DNA of 64,000 nt from Gonocerus acuteangulatus (Eukaryota > Arthropoda > Insecta > Hemiptera > Coreidae): positions 89,538,785 to 89,602,784 of the forward strand of contig OX328126.1 of assembly GCA_946811695.1 (NCBI GenBank), given 5' to 3'. The stretch's first letter is position 1. Each line of letters starts with the position of its first letter. The notes under the pieces are model-generated. The model saw only the letters and a list, made by a program, of their open reading frames with translations, ran no database searches and was not told the DNA's origin. Positions 42,854-52,983 of the stretch are shown here, in pieces. Position numbers and translations under genes: made by a program.

Positions 42854-43493
42854 TAGCTGACCCGGCAAACGTTGTTTTGCCATATAAATAATTTCCTAGG
42901 TTATAAAATCCCAGGTTATAAAATCACTTGATTAACTAATCGTGCAAAATACACTCAAAATTGATAATTTAATTATTATTGATAAAATAGGAATGATTAA
43001 AAGTTAATATGAGAGTTACACTGAGATAGCAAAATAATAATTGTCAACGTTACTACTACACTTGATGCATAAACAATAATGATGGCCGACAACTGTGTAG
43101 GGAGTGAGAAAGAAAGGAGACCGGCTTCGTTCTCATCCCTACTCCGTGCTGTTTACTGGGTCAGAAGTGACACCTGTAGTAATTAAATAATTTTATTTAA
43201 ATAATTAAATAAGGGTTGATCGTAGAAGGGTGAAAATTGAGGATTGTATGTATTTTTGTATGTTGTATCATAAAAAAATAGAAATTAAAAATTTTGTCTA
43301 AAAAATAAAAAAAAAAAATTTAGGGGTGGACTACCCCTAACATTTAGGGGGATGAAAAATAGATGTTGGCCGATTCTCATAGATACCGGATAAGCACAAA
43401 AAATTTCATCAAAATCGGTCAAGCCGTTTCGGAGGAGTATGGCAACGAAAACTGTGACACGAGAATTTTATATATTAGATTTATATATATATG
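42853..43493 (+). mobile_element. CTAGCTGACCCGGC element (probable retroposon)
   Basis: Begins ACTAGCTGACCCGGCAAACG-TTGTTTTGCC and ends TTTCATCAAAATCGGTCAAG-CCGTTTCGGAGGAGTA...TTTTATATATTAGAT. This start/end pair is common in arthropod genomes, and relatives begin at 51659, 59253 and 62811. No ORF; classification (LINE- or SINE-related) uncertain. Confidence 0.55.
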
Positions 43494-44715
43494 TATATAT
43501 TATTTGCAGAATATTAAAATCTACAATTCAACTGTATTTTGCAATTTGATAATAGTTACTTGCCAACGCCTCAGGTGCCACCAGTTGTCAGCCGAATACC
43601 TTCCTTGTTAGGAAGGATTCTAGGATGACTTGAAGTTACCTTACGCCATCCAACCACACCCTGCTACTAGCAGGGAGGATTGGAGGCGAATGATACGTGG
43701 CCTGTGATATCATGAGGAGAGAAAATATCCATCGATATCACTCTCACTTATTATAATTTCACTGATTTTATCACTCCACGACACTACACTACCTTAGTAG
43801 ATCCCGGGGCCACTTTCTATTAAGACGTCTAGGTGGAGAGGAAGGATGATTGGTGCTGGATAAGGATTGGGCTGAAGGATTAGGATGATTGATTAATAAA
43901 CACACACTAATAACTGATTTCAATTACGTTGTTCATTATATTGTTCAGTAATTCTACGACCATATGCCAGTTTTTGTCTAATGAATTCGAAAATATTGCA
44001 ACCCTTTTTAACATTAAAATGTCATATGGTTGGAGTTCTACAAAATGTGCTTTTTGGTGATGTAACAGTGTAACTGGTGTGTCGTCATCGGTCACTTGAA
44101 CTAGAATTGCCTTAGGAACGAAATTAAATTAAATTTGGTGGTAATCGTGCTGAGTAATGTGTACTTGCAAAAAATGGTCAATTTACTACAATAAAAGAAT
44201 GATAAATTTTTATTTAGTTCTCAAAAGAAATTTACATGATCATGAGTTTATGATAAAGTGATGCAATAAACATTATCTTTGATTTGTAAACCGATTTTTT
44301 TAAATATTTGTTCTACTTCTTTGTGATTGTATGGGGAAAAACACCCGTAAAATAAACAAAACTTAAAAAAAATTTAGATTTGTAACGAAATATCTGAAGG
44401 CATAAAATTACTCGTTAGAACAAAATAACTCAAACGGAAAGGTGGAATGTAAGCATTGTACGAACCATTACAGAGAGCTGTAATTTACAAACAGTTTTTC
44501 TATAAAACCCGATCTCCTTGTAAGGAAAGAGAGCAGGGCCATACGGGTACCGAGTGTCTCCGAAGAAGCGGGTTCAAGGGAAATGAAGTTATTGCTGCTT
44601 ATCACAACACCGGGTACACCATGGTGGACGAATCATTACATCCGTGATATAACAACCGAAATCTATGTTTCGCTAGCAATGGTGGAGAAATCGAATTCAC
44701 AAGATGGTGGATAGT
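43494..44715. other. No gene recognised
   Basis: 43560-43890 is moderately GC-rich (GCCACCAGTTGTCAGCCGAA; GGATGATTGGTGCTGGATAA), possibly an unidentified retroelement piece. The 62-codon minus frame at 43907-44095 and the 63-codon plus frame at 44456-44647 have no motif I can name. Confidence 0.4.
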
Positions 44716-45090
44716 GAATTCATTCGGTCTATTGGCGAAACGTGTAAATACCGCGTGTCCAGAAAACCAATTTCTTCACCACATGTCACATGTTTATGTA
44801 TTAATTTATTATATTTGCTTCGCTGGTCATCATCGTACAGGAATTCATTCGGACTATTGGCGAAACGTGTAAATACAGCGTGTCCAGAAAACCAATTTCT
44901 TCACCACATGTCACATGTTTATGTATTAATTTATTATATTTGCTTCGCTGGTCATCATCGTACAGGAATTCATTCGGACTATTGGCGAAACGTGTAAATA
45001 CAGCGTGTCCAGAAAACCAATTTCTTCACCATATGTCACATGTTTATTTATTAATTTATTATATTTACTTCGCTGGTCATCATCGTACAG
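44716..45090 (+). repeat. 125-bp tandem repeat, three copies
   Basis: GAATTCATTCGG starts at 44716, 44841 and 44966, with a fourth part-start at 45091; spacing is exactly 125 bp. Units differ at only a few bases, so amplification is recent. It abuts the 5' edge of a retrotransposon remnant. Confidence 0.95.
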
Positions 45091-45358
45091 GAATTCACTC
45101 CGAGAAGAAGTAGTCCTTGCGAGACTAAGAATCGGCCATACACGCATAACCCATGAGTACCTAATGACAAAGACTGACTAACCAAAATTTAAACATTGTA
45201 ACACAGACCTTACTGTAAAACATATATTAACAGACTGTCGGTTACGGACTAACTTGGACATTCCACATGACCTGACAGATATACTTTCTGAAGGCAGCCA
45301 ACATTTTGATACAATACTGACCTATTTGAAAAACAATAACATATTCCACAAAATATAG
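45091..45358 (+). pseudogene. Non-LTR retrotransposon ORF2 C-terminus, with stop
   Basis: Reads VVLARLRIGHTRITHEYLMT-KTD-stop-PKFKHCNTDLTVKHILTDC-RLRTNLDIPHDLTDIL...NIFHKI and TAG (~45357). The lineage is that of 39852-40080. The first knuckle Cys is Phe, and an in-frame stop follows KTD. A dead 5'-truncated copy whose upstream flank is the 125-bp repeat. Confidence 0.8.
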
Positions 45359-45759
45359 ACTTCACATACAACCTGGGGCAAATGGTCACATAATCATGAG
45401 AATTACAATTCACTTCTTCTTACAATAAAATCACAGCGATACAAAATGATTTATGCTTTTATTATTTATGATTCAGTTCATCTGACAAATATTTTTTCTT
45501 TCCTTGATATAACCAATTTGAAAAACAAAATTTAGTTCTGACTTTAGCGATTCTTAATTGTAAAGTAACATCTTTTACCCAATCAACACCTATTATAAAC
45601 AGTATTGGCCTCTAGAATATATTTCGATAAAAATTTCATCTCAAACTCACTTAACAGTAAATGTAAAACATATTAGTCCCTTAAAAATTGTATAAGCCAT
45701 GGTTAATTGATATAATTCAAATTATTAAGACATTTACTTAGGAAATCTTTGTTATAATT
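45359..45759. other. No gene; unassigned AT-rich sequence
   Basis: Nothing recognised. Confidence 0.45.
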
Positions 45760-46105
45760 ACTTTTTATCTTTGACCGTTGGTGGCGTTCGGGGCGGAGGC
45801 GGGGCGCGTGGGTCGGCGGGAGCGATGGGCTTGGCTAGGGTTGGGGACGAGCCCCCCCACATGCGGTCTGTGAAGGTTTGGTTGCCCTGGCACCAGCAAG
45901 CACACCTTCTATCATAGACATAGCAGCCAGTCACCAGATCACCAGAGCAGCCACTAAGGTAGGACTGGCACGGGGACTCTACTCGACCTTGGCTAGGTCC
46001 GCCTCCCGCTGGCCGTCGGGCTCTGTCTCTGCGTTCGATGCTACCAATGGACCGACCAAGAGGCACAAATGACCCAATAGTGGTTGAGTGGTCTTTAAAA
46101 ACCAA
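45760..46105. other. GC-rich island, possible coding or exon-like segment
   Basis: The segment is far richer in GC than its surroundings. The minus-strand frame (115 codons) has GCYVYDRRCACWCQGNQTF and a Pro/Ala-rich C-terminus, PIAPADPRAPPPPRTPP. The plus strand is partly open too. I recognise no family. An exon of a host gene or a GC-rich repeat are both possible. Confidence 0.35.
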
Positions 46106-46415
46106 GAAAAAAAAAAGAAAAAGAAAGATTTATGCTTTACATTTTATTACAATCTTCTTTTAATAACAACATTTTTATTTTTTTTATGGATATATATGTA
46201 TAATTATTTCTTGTATTTCTCATTTATTTTTAACCTATTTGTTTTTATATCCATCTAACTTAACATACCTACTCACATGGATGATTTTTTGGAGTGGTAT
46301 CGATTGGTGCAGCGCCTACATCGGCTCACACTGAGGATTGTATGCTTTTCACCATAGAGGCTGAGCATTAACAAAATGAATATTTGCTTCACAGGTTTTC
46401 CCAGGAGTTCGGCTT
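46106..46415. other. No gene; unassigned
   Basis: AT-rich; nothing recognised. Confidence 0.45.
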
Positions 46416-46520
46416 ATACAGGTTGTATCGCAAGTAAATGACAATACACTCCAGGGGTTGAAATTAGACAATAAATGTAGTTCAACACCACAAACCACAC
46501 ATTATTATCTCACTCCGTTC

Positions 46521-46945
46521 CAGACATATGCTAAGTAAAGATGGAATGGTTTGGATTCGGCTAAAAAAACCTCAATATGATTTTTGTTAAAAAAATCTAT
46601 ATTTTGGACGTTTCGGCTACTCATCGGTAGCCTTCGTCAGCAATGGAAATGCCTGGAGGCAGAGGAAGACCAATGTTGACAGTTAAGTAACCATTGTGAT
46701 AGTGTCTGACCATTGTGATGCTGTGTGACACTATCACAATGGTCACTTAACTGTCAACATTGGTCTTCCTCTGCCTCCAGGCATTTCCATTGCTGACGAA
46801 GACTACCAATGAGTAGCCGAAACGTCCAAAATATAGATTTTTTTAACAAAAATCATATTGAGGTTTTTTTAGCCGAATCCCAACCATTCCATTTTTACTT
46901 ATCATCTCGACGGCTAACTATCTAATCATCACGCAGACATATGCT
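46521..46945 (+). mobile_element. Foldback element 2 (401 bp) with 12-bp target duplication
   Basis: CAGACATATGCT stands at both edges (46521-46532, 46934-46945). The arms are inverted from GATGGAATGG-TTGGATTCGG to CCGAATCCCAACCATTCCAT, with an additional inner arm AATGGAAATGCCTGGAGGCA. The tail ATCTCGACGGCTAACTATCT-AATCATC lies on one side only. The inner-arm sequence is unrelated to foldbacks 1 and 3, while the outer ~110 bp are shared. Confidence 0.8.
46793..46827 (+). ncRNA. Hammerhead-like core in foldback 2 (inverted copy 46606-46641)
   Basis: CTGACGA-A-GACTAC-CAATGA-GTAGCC-GAAACGTCC on the plus strand. The inverted arm gives GGCTAC/GTAGCC, a perfect stem II. The plus copy has one G-to-A change in the stem. 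No clear cleavage strand follows. Confidence 0.35.
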
Positions 46946-47336
46946 GTTCTAAAGGTTCTTTAGAAAAAACCCGGATTTTTTGTGTAAAACTCCAAATCCA
47001 GTTAACATTTTTTTTTTTCCAAAAAGTCATTACATTTTTTAGATCAGAATTAAATTTTCTTTAAGACTAATGCACATTAAATGTTCATAATTATCTCATT
47101 CAAACTTTTATAACAATTCAAATAGTAGAAATTAACAAAAGCTTCTCGTTAGCGACAATTTTTTGAAAATCACTGTTCCTCCAAAAAATAATCCTGCAGA
47201 CTGCCGAATCGCACAAAAGTTGTGAAATTTAATGAGTTTTTGAACGGTATACTGAGAACTGTGATTATCTCTCATTTTCATAATGTAATTGCAATTCTAG
47301 AGTAAAAAAAAACATCAAATAAATAAAAGTAATATC

Positions 47337-48145
47337 ATGTTTATTTTCAGTATAGATGGAAGAATGGTTGGGATTCGGCTAAATAAACCTCAATATGATT
47401 TTGTTTTAAAAAATCTATATTTCGGACGTTTCGGCTACTCATTGGTAGCCTTCGTCAGCTAAAATGACAAAAAAAGAAATTAATACAAAAACAAAAAAAA
47501 ATATGATTGTGATAGGTAACAGAGCTATAGATACAATTAACTTATAAAAGAACATATCGTCTTAAATTCTTAGAATGAAAAAGTTAATAGGTACAATAAT
47601 TGATTTTAATAGTAATTAGTAACTTTAATTGATTTTACAAAGAAATAAGAAACTACAAACCAATGACAAATATAGTAGCTAATAGTAACATTAATTAATC
47701 CTCTGCCGATCGGCATTTCTATTGGTATGTAGTATCTTATTTCTTTGTAAAATTAATTAATGTTACTATTAGCTACTATATTTGTCATTGGTTTTTAGTT
47801 TCTTATTTCTTTGTAAAATCAATTAAAGTTACTAATTACTATTAAAATCAATTATTGTACCTATTAACTTTTTCATTCTAAGAATTTAAGACGATATGTT
47901 CTTTTATAAGTTAATTGTATCTATAGCTCTGTTAACTATCACAATCATAATTTTTTTTGTTTTTGTATTAATTTCTTTTTTTGTCATTTTAGCTGACGAA
48001 GGCTACCAATGAGTAGCCGAAACGTCCGAAATATGGATTTTTTAAAACAAAATCATATTGAGGTTTATTTAGCCGAATCCCAACCATTCCATCTTTACTT
48101 ATCACCTCGACGGCTAACTATCTAATCATCATGATGTTTATTTTC
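47337..48145 (+). mobile_element. Foldback element 3 (785 bp) with 12-bp target duplication
   Basis: ATGTTTATTTTC flanks at 47337-47348 and 48134-48145. The arms (47356-~47700 and ~47735-48098) are near-identical inverted copies, e.g. TAGCTAATAGTAACATTAAT vs its complement, around a short loop near CCTCTGCCGATCGGCATTTC. The one-sided tail is ACCTCGACGGCTAACTATCT-AATCATC. It lies ~400 bp from foldback 2. Confidence 0.8.
47993..48027 (+). ncRNA. Hammerhead-like core in foldback 3 (inverted copy 47424-47459)
   Basis: CTGACGA-A-GGCTAC-CAATGA-GTAGCC-GAAACGTCC: six perfect stem II pairs. Compared with foldback 1 (GGCTGC/GCAGTC), the fifth pair changes G-C to A-U on both sides. That covariation supports an RNA structure. 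The stem III/cleavage strand is not evident. Confidence 0.4.
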
Positions 48146-48530
48146 GTGATATTATCAGAAATACATGAAATTAAATCTTGATGAAATTGATAATTAATGA
48201 TTATAGTGAGTTTTACATAAAAGTCGAATAAAAAAATATACATAGAAAATGTTAAACGTTCTAAAACTGGCCTTCTTGCAGAAAACACTGACGACATCTG
48301 GTTGTAGTCTTTTCAATCTCATTATGGCTAGCTCTCATTTCCACAATGTGTGGAATTTCTATTATTGACTACTACTTGCCTATTAAATAATATATAATTA
48401 AATAATTTCCATTAAAAAAATAACCATAAAATTAAAATAGAAAACAAATTTAAATTTACTAATTAATTTAATTATTTAAAACAACAAAAATCCGAAGAAT
48501 ACAATTTCCATTCTCGTTCAACTCAGCACA
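48146..48530. other. No gene; unassigned AT-rich sequence
   Basis: Nothing recognised. Confidence 0.45.
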
Positions 48531-48925
48531 ACAGAATGCTGTATAAATTATACCGTAATCAGAAATATTAATGTCCCTACAGGTTTTTTTCCCCCAAAAA
48601 CACAGCTTCCACTTTGCGGACTCTTCGTAAACATCCCTCGCGGTTGTGACAATTTTTTGAATGGGCCTATATAAGAAAAAAAATCAGCCTGCTCCAAGCG
48701 AGACTCCAACCCGCAGCTCAGTAGGAACAGAATGTTTTATAAATTATACCGTAATCAGAAATATTAATGTCCTTACAGGTTTTTCCCCCCAAAACCACAG
48801 CTACCACTTTGCGGACTCTTCGTAAACATCCCTCGCGGTTGTGAAAATTTTTTGAATGGGCCTATATAAGAAAAAAAATCAGCCTGCTCCAAGCGAGACT
48901 CCAACCCGCAGCTCAGTAGGAACAG
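48531..48925. repeat. ~196-bp tandem duplication
   Basis: ACAGAATG...TATAAATTATACCGTAATCA...CGGACTCTTCGTAAACATCC...GGCCTATATAAGAAAAAAAA-TCAGCCTGCTCCAAGCGAGA occurs at 48531 and 48727; a third start lies at 48922. The minus strand of the junction reads GCTGCGGGTTGGAGTCTCGC, which is B-box-like, so a tRNA-derived origin is possible but unproven. Confidence 0.85.
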
Positions 48926-50139
48926 AATGCTCTATCTATCCTACCATGGAGAGACCCAGAATTGCAATTCTGTACCCAGGAGGTATAGGACGCCATGTCA
49001 CATATTTGAAATTGTTCAGAAGAGCCAATTTTCCATAACTTTGAACTATCAAAATTTGTTTCTTCGTTACTTATAGAAATAGTTTAAAGGACATTGTGCA
49101 CATTGTTATTGGCATTGATAGGTAATTGTAAGTATTGATCATAGTCAAAGAAAACTAAGTTCTGCACATGGTGTCTTCTACCTCTAATGAAAACGGACAT
49201 GATATTATTTTTCACTGTCTTATCTTTGTAACAGGATATAGTGTCCTATACCATTATATGGATAAAAAATGAAGAACGTATTGTTAATTCAATTTAATAA
49301 AAAAATGGTGTCCTTTACATCCGGGATACAGAATTTATTTAAAACTTTGTACATCCTTAGGAATAATATTATTTATTATTTTATACAAACTCTTCTACTA
49401 TGTAAAAAAAAAAAAAAATGCCTAGAATAACCTAATTAGCGGAACAAATTGTAGAATAAAAACATGATGTAGGGACCTTGTCAGAAACGAAAAGAAACTA
49501 GAAGGACTCGTGAAGGTTGATTGAAGAAATGAAAAATCCGAATAACTACTGATAATTTTTCAATCCAAGTAAGAAATCCCCATGAAAAGTGATTGGTCCC
49601 ATTATGAAGAAATAAAACGAAAAGACTACAAGAAAATACGGTTCAATTATCCACCAAGACGCGGCCATCTTCTTTTTCCCTCGTCCTTTTTCCCTGAGAT
49701 GATTTAGAAACAATCGGTGTCATGTCTTCGGAGATAAAAAAAGATAGATAGAATTGTTAAAAAGAAAAGAAGACTCTTGACAACTTCTTTTAGAGGTTTT
49801 GTGATCAATGAGTATAACAAAAATAAAGAATGTTATAAACTCCTTCAGGTTATCCGTAGATCACATACCCGGCCTTGAAGAGGCTGTTAGAAGGTCGTGT
49901 CCTAGAAGCCGATCTATTCCAGCAGCGAAAAACCGCACTTTTTCTCAAGGCGTGACTTAACTATCTACAGATTCCGGGTCGGCTTCGCTACCTTTATGAA
50001 GAGGCACGTATTTATAATTCTTTGAAATTCGCAAGGCCGAATCAAATTAATAAGCTTCCTTCACCGAGTAATTTAGTCATTCACACATTTATATATATAT
50101 ATATATATATGAAAAGTTGAATTATGAAACAATTACTCA
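48926..50139. other. No gene recognised
   Basis: About 1.2 kb without a recognisable ORF or repeat structure. 49870-50020 is somewhat GC-richer. A short (TA)n lies at 50090-50110. Confidence 0.45.
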
Positions 50140-50570
50140 GGTGTGTTGTACCTTTGTACCTTTGACCAGGTCAAAGGTACAACAACTAGTCGTGGTCAGA
50201 GGTACAACACCCTGGTAGTGCAAATTAAAAAGCATGCTAAACATTTTAGGGTTAAGATAAATGAATTTCAGAAGCTACACCATGCTTCCTATTGTAATAG
50301 CTACTTTGTCAAATGATTTTCATCTAAAAAGACATAATACAAAAAATATGATGAGGCAAAACGTCATCAATAAATAACTTACATTTTTATGTTAGAAATG
50401 GATAAGTATTTTTTGCAAGAATCCTCTTTGACTTGAATAATCCAAAGTAGGTTACACAAGCCCTCTAGTGAAGGAGCTAAACACTAATTACACCAAAATT
50501 TATAAAATGTTGCTACATGTCGCCACAGCCTCGGTGATCAAAGGTACAATATGGTCAGAGGTACAACACC
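50140..50570. mobile_element. MITE-like element with GGTGTTGTACCTYTGACCA ends
   Basis: The left part contains GGTGTGTTGTACCTTTGTAC, the right end is GGTCAGAGGTACAACACC, and internal copies include GGTCAAAGGTACAAC and GGTCAGAGGTACAACACC at ~50195. The repeated motif is inverted between the two ends. ~430 bp, no ORF; superfamily unknown. Confidence 0.6.
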
Positions 50571-50593
50571 TTCCCCATATATATATATATCCA

Positions 50594-50925
50594 GGGGCGA
50601 GGTTAGGCCAGTGGTAGAGCACTGGACTCATAAGCTGGAGGACATGAGTTTAAATCCCGAGCAAGCACTAAAGATTTTTTCTTCTAGTGTCTTCGCTCAA
50701 GGGTTGAATCCGGCCTCCCTGACCGTCCCTAGGCCAACCCAGCCTTTAATTATTTTAATAATGGGTACCTTTGTGCTAATGAATCTAGCAGTCGAAGCAC
50801 ATAGGGGTAAATCAGGCGGCCGGAGCATAGTACTGACCATACTATCTCTTTAGCGGGCCGTATGGTCATGAATCAGATACCTCTACAGTATCTGCTCCTC
50901 AAGGCCCTCGTGGCCTGTTACGGGA

Positions 50926-50930
<5 letters not shown>
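50594..50930 (+). mobile_element. tRNA(Ile-like)-derived SINE, near full length
   Basis: GGGGCGAGGTTAGGCCAGTG head, GAGTTTAAATCCCGAGCAAG B box, all body blocks and the end CCTGTTACGGGACTGAT, which runs into (TA)n. The A box has GGCC for GCTC, so it is probably inactive. Confidence 0.85.

Positions 50931-50982
<52 letters not shown>
50931..50982. repeat. (TA)n microsatellite
   Basis: TA run at the SINE 3' end. Confidence 0.95.
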
Positions 50983-50985
<3 letters not shown>

Positions 50986-51117
50986 CATCATAAGCTGAGT
51001 ATCACTCAGTATAAGATAACTGCCAATGCTTAAGTATACTCCATATAAAGTAAAATAAAAGCTAGCAAAGATTAAATAATAGCAAATAATTTATTTTTAT
51101 TATATACGTACTCTCAA

Positions 51118-51198
51118 ACAAAACCCTTCACAATGACCTTAACCCTTCACAATGACCTTAACCCTTCACAATGACCTTAACCCTTCACAATGACCTTA
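51118..51198 (+). repeat. 19-bp tandem repeat, about four copies
   Basis: AACCCTTCACAATGACCTT repeats four times directly upstream of a Jockey remnant. The last copy merges into its coding sequence (CACAATGACCTTAAC-ATTCC). Confidence 0.9.
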
Positions 51199-51365
51199 AC
51201 ATTCCATTTGTCCTTGACCTTGTTAAAACCGGTTTCCAAATGTTCCACTCCAAATTGTCCTACCATCCTAATCTCGAAGGTCATTCCTTATCTTCCAAAT
51301 CCCATCCAGACAATCCTCCCAGGCGGCTCAAGAGACAGTGGCCCCTAGACAATTTACTTACCTGA
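51171..51365 (+). pseudogene. Jockey-type retrotransposon ORF2 C-terminus
   Basis: Reads HNDLNIPFVLDLVKTGFQMF then HSKLSYHPNLEGHSLSSKSH and ends PPRRLKRQWPLDNLLT with stop TGA. The pattern (N)DLxxPxV...F-x-x-KL-x-x-HPN...RRLKRxxPxDL is the conserved C-terminal tail of Jockey-clade ORF2 downstream of RT. The 3'UTR follows to an AATAAAAAAATAAAAAAAAA tail at ~51540-51560. 5'-truncated. Confidence 0.7.
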
Positions 51366-51560
51366 TCTTATCGTGACCATCAAAATATTTACTGCGTCAT
51401 CTCTGGAAGTGCCAACAGTGGTGGTTTCCTTCCATATTTTGTATATTTTATTTTGCTTTTACCGTTTTTGTCAACTTGTACATAATATCTGCATCAACAA
51501 ACTTAATCATTGTACTGTTTATAATTTGTACAGATTTCAAATAAAAAAATAAAAAAAAAC
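51366..51560 (+). mobile_element. 3'UTR and A-tail of the Jockey-type element
   Basis: T-rich UTR ending TTTCAAATAAAAAAATAAAA. It continues the ORF2 remnant just upstream. Confidence 0.6.
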
Positions 51561-51658
51561 ATATATACGTACAGTATGTTAATTTTGTGCTTATTTTTCT
51601 TTAATACCCCAATATTGATAAATTTATGTGAGTCAAGCATCTTTTTTACATTTAATAT

Positions 51659-52552
51659 ACTAGCCGTTACCCGGCGTGCCATGCTACACCTACTGTCTGC
51701 ATATAGAAAAGCCTAAATAAATTAGAAACCAAATAAGTATTATTAAAATCTAATAACACGAATCTGTAACTGTTATGAAACCGTGGCCTCCCAACAGAGA
51801 GTCCTAGACGACTTTCACCTAACCTATAACGCCCCCTGTATCAAGACATACCAAGTTTCCTAAAAATTGGTCTAACGGTGTGGATTTGTATAAGCGACAA
51901 ACATACAGACAAACAGCTGGTAGATTTTTTTGACCAAGCCTACGGCACCTGTAAGATCTACCTGTGTACCGAGTTTAGTCAAAATCGGAAGAACGGTGTG
52001 GATTTGTATAAGGGACAAGCATACAGACAGCTAAAAGACGTTTTTGACTTAGCCTACGACACTCCCCAGATTAAGATCTACATGTGTTCCGAGTTTAGTC
52101 AAAATCGGACGAACGGTGTGGATTTGTATAAGGGACAAACATACAGACAGACAGCTGGTAGACGTTTTTGACTTAGCCTACGACACTCCTCAGATTAAGA
52201 TCCACCTGTGTACCGAGTTTAGTCAAAATCGGACGAACGGTGTGGATTTGTATAAGGGACAAGTATACAGACAGACAGCTAAAAGACGTTTTTGACTTAG
52301 CCTACGACACTCCCCAGATTAAGATCTACATGTGTACCGAGTTTAGTCAAAATCGGACGAACGGTGTGTATTTGTATAAGGGACAAACATACAGACAGAC
52401 AGCTGGTAGATTTTTTTGACCTAGCCTAGGCGATTTCTCGTATCAAGACCTATTTTTATTCCAAGTTTGGTCAAACGGTGTAGATTTGTATAAGGCACAA
52501 ACAAACAGAAAAACAGACAGACAGACACGTGATTTTTATATATATAGATTTA
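51659..52552 (+). mobile_element. CTAGCCGTTACCCGGC element with ~121-bp tandem module
   Basis: Starts ACTAGCCGTTACCCGGCGTG and ends CACGTGATTTTTATATATAT-AGATTT. The inside carries about five units, each with CGAGTTTAGTCAAAATCGGA, GAACGGTGTGGATTTGTATA, AGGGACAAACATACAGACAG and TTTTTGACTTAGCCTACGAC. Same design as 59253-60382. No coding frame persists across units. Confidence 0.75.
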
Positions 52553-52933
52553 ATTTAGTATCACAGCCATGCCAAAAACATATAAATTATATATTATTTC
52601 AATATAAGTCAATTGTTTCCAACTCTATTTTATTTACTCTGAACCTTTCTCCTGGTATATAATATGGTCTCAACACATAAAACGACAGATGGTAAGAAGT
52701 AGTTATAATTTAATATTTCCCATGCCTTTTATTTCAGGAAATTTTATTACATTAAAGTAGTTACTCACACTAAAAAAATAATAGTTTTATTTACAAATCC
52801 GTATGTGGTGAATTTGGTAATATTTAAATGAACCCTGAGATATAATGAAAATATAATAAGAACTTTTCTAGCCACTTTTTCTCTAATCATTTTAATTCCT
52901 TTTCTTTTTAAATCTTCAATACACCACAATATG

Positions 52934-52934
<1 letters not shown>
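52553..52934. other. No gene; unassigned AT-rich sequence
   Basis: Nothing recognised. Confidence 0.45.

Positions 52935-52978
<44 letters not shown>
52935..52978. repeat. (TA)n microsatellite
   Basis: TA run abutting the left end of the next element. Confidence 0.95.

Positions 52979-52983
<5 letters not shown>

Larger units (their letters stand above)
46416..47348. mobile_element. TATACAGGTTG element, interrupted by foldback 2
   Basis: The left end TATACAGGTTGTATCGCAAG, then GTAGTTCAACACCACAAACC-ACAC and CTCACTCCGTTCCAGACATA, matches 40781-41490. After the foldback it resumes with the duplicated CAGACATATGCT and TAAAGGTTCTTTAGAAAAAA. Its right terminus is not seen, and foldback 3 follows at 47349. 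Confidence 0.6.
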
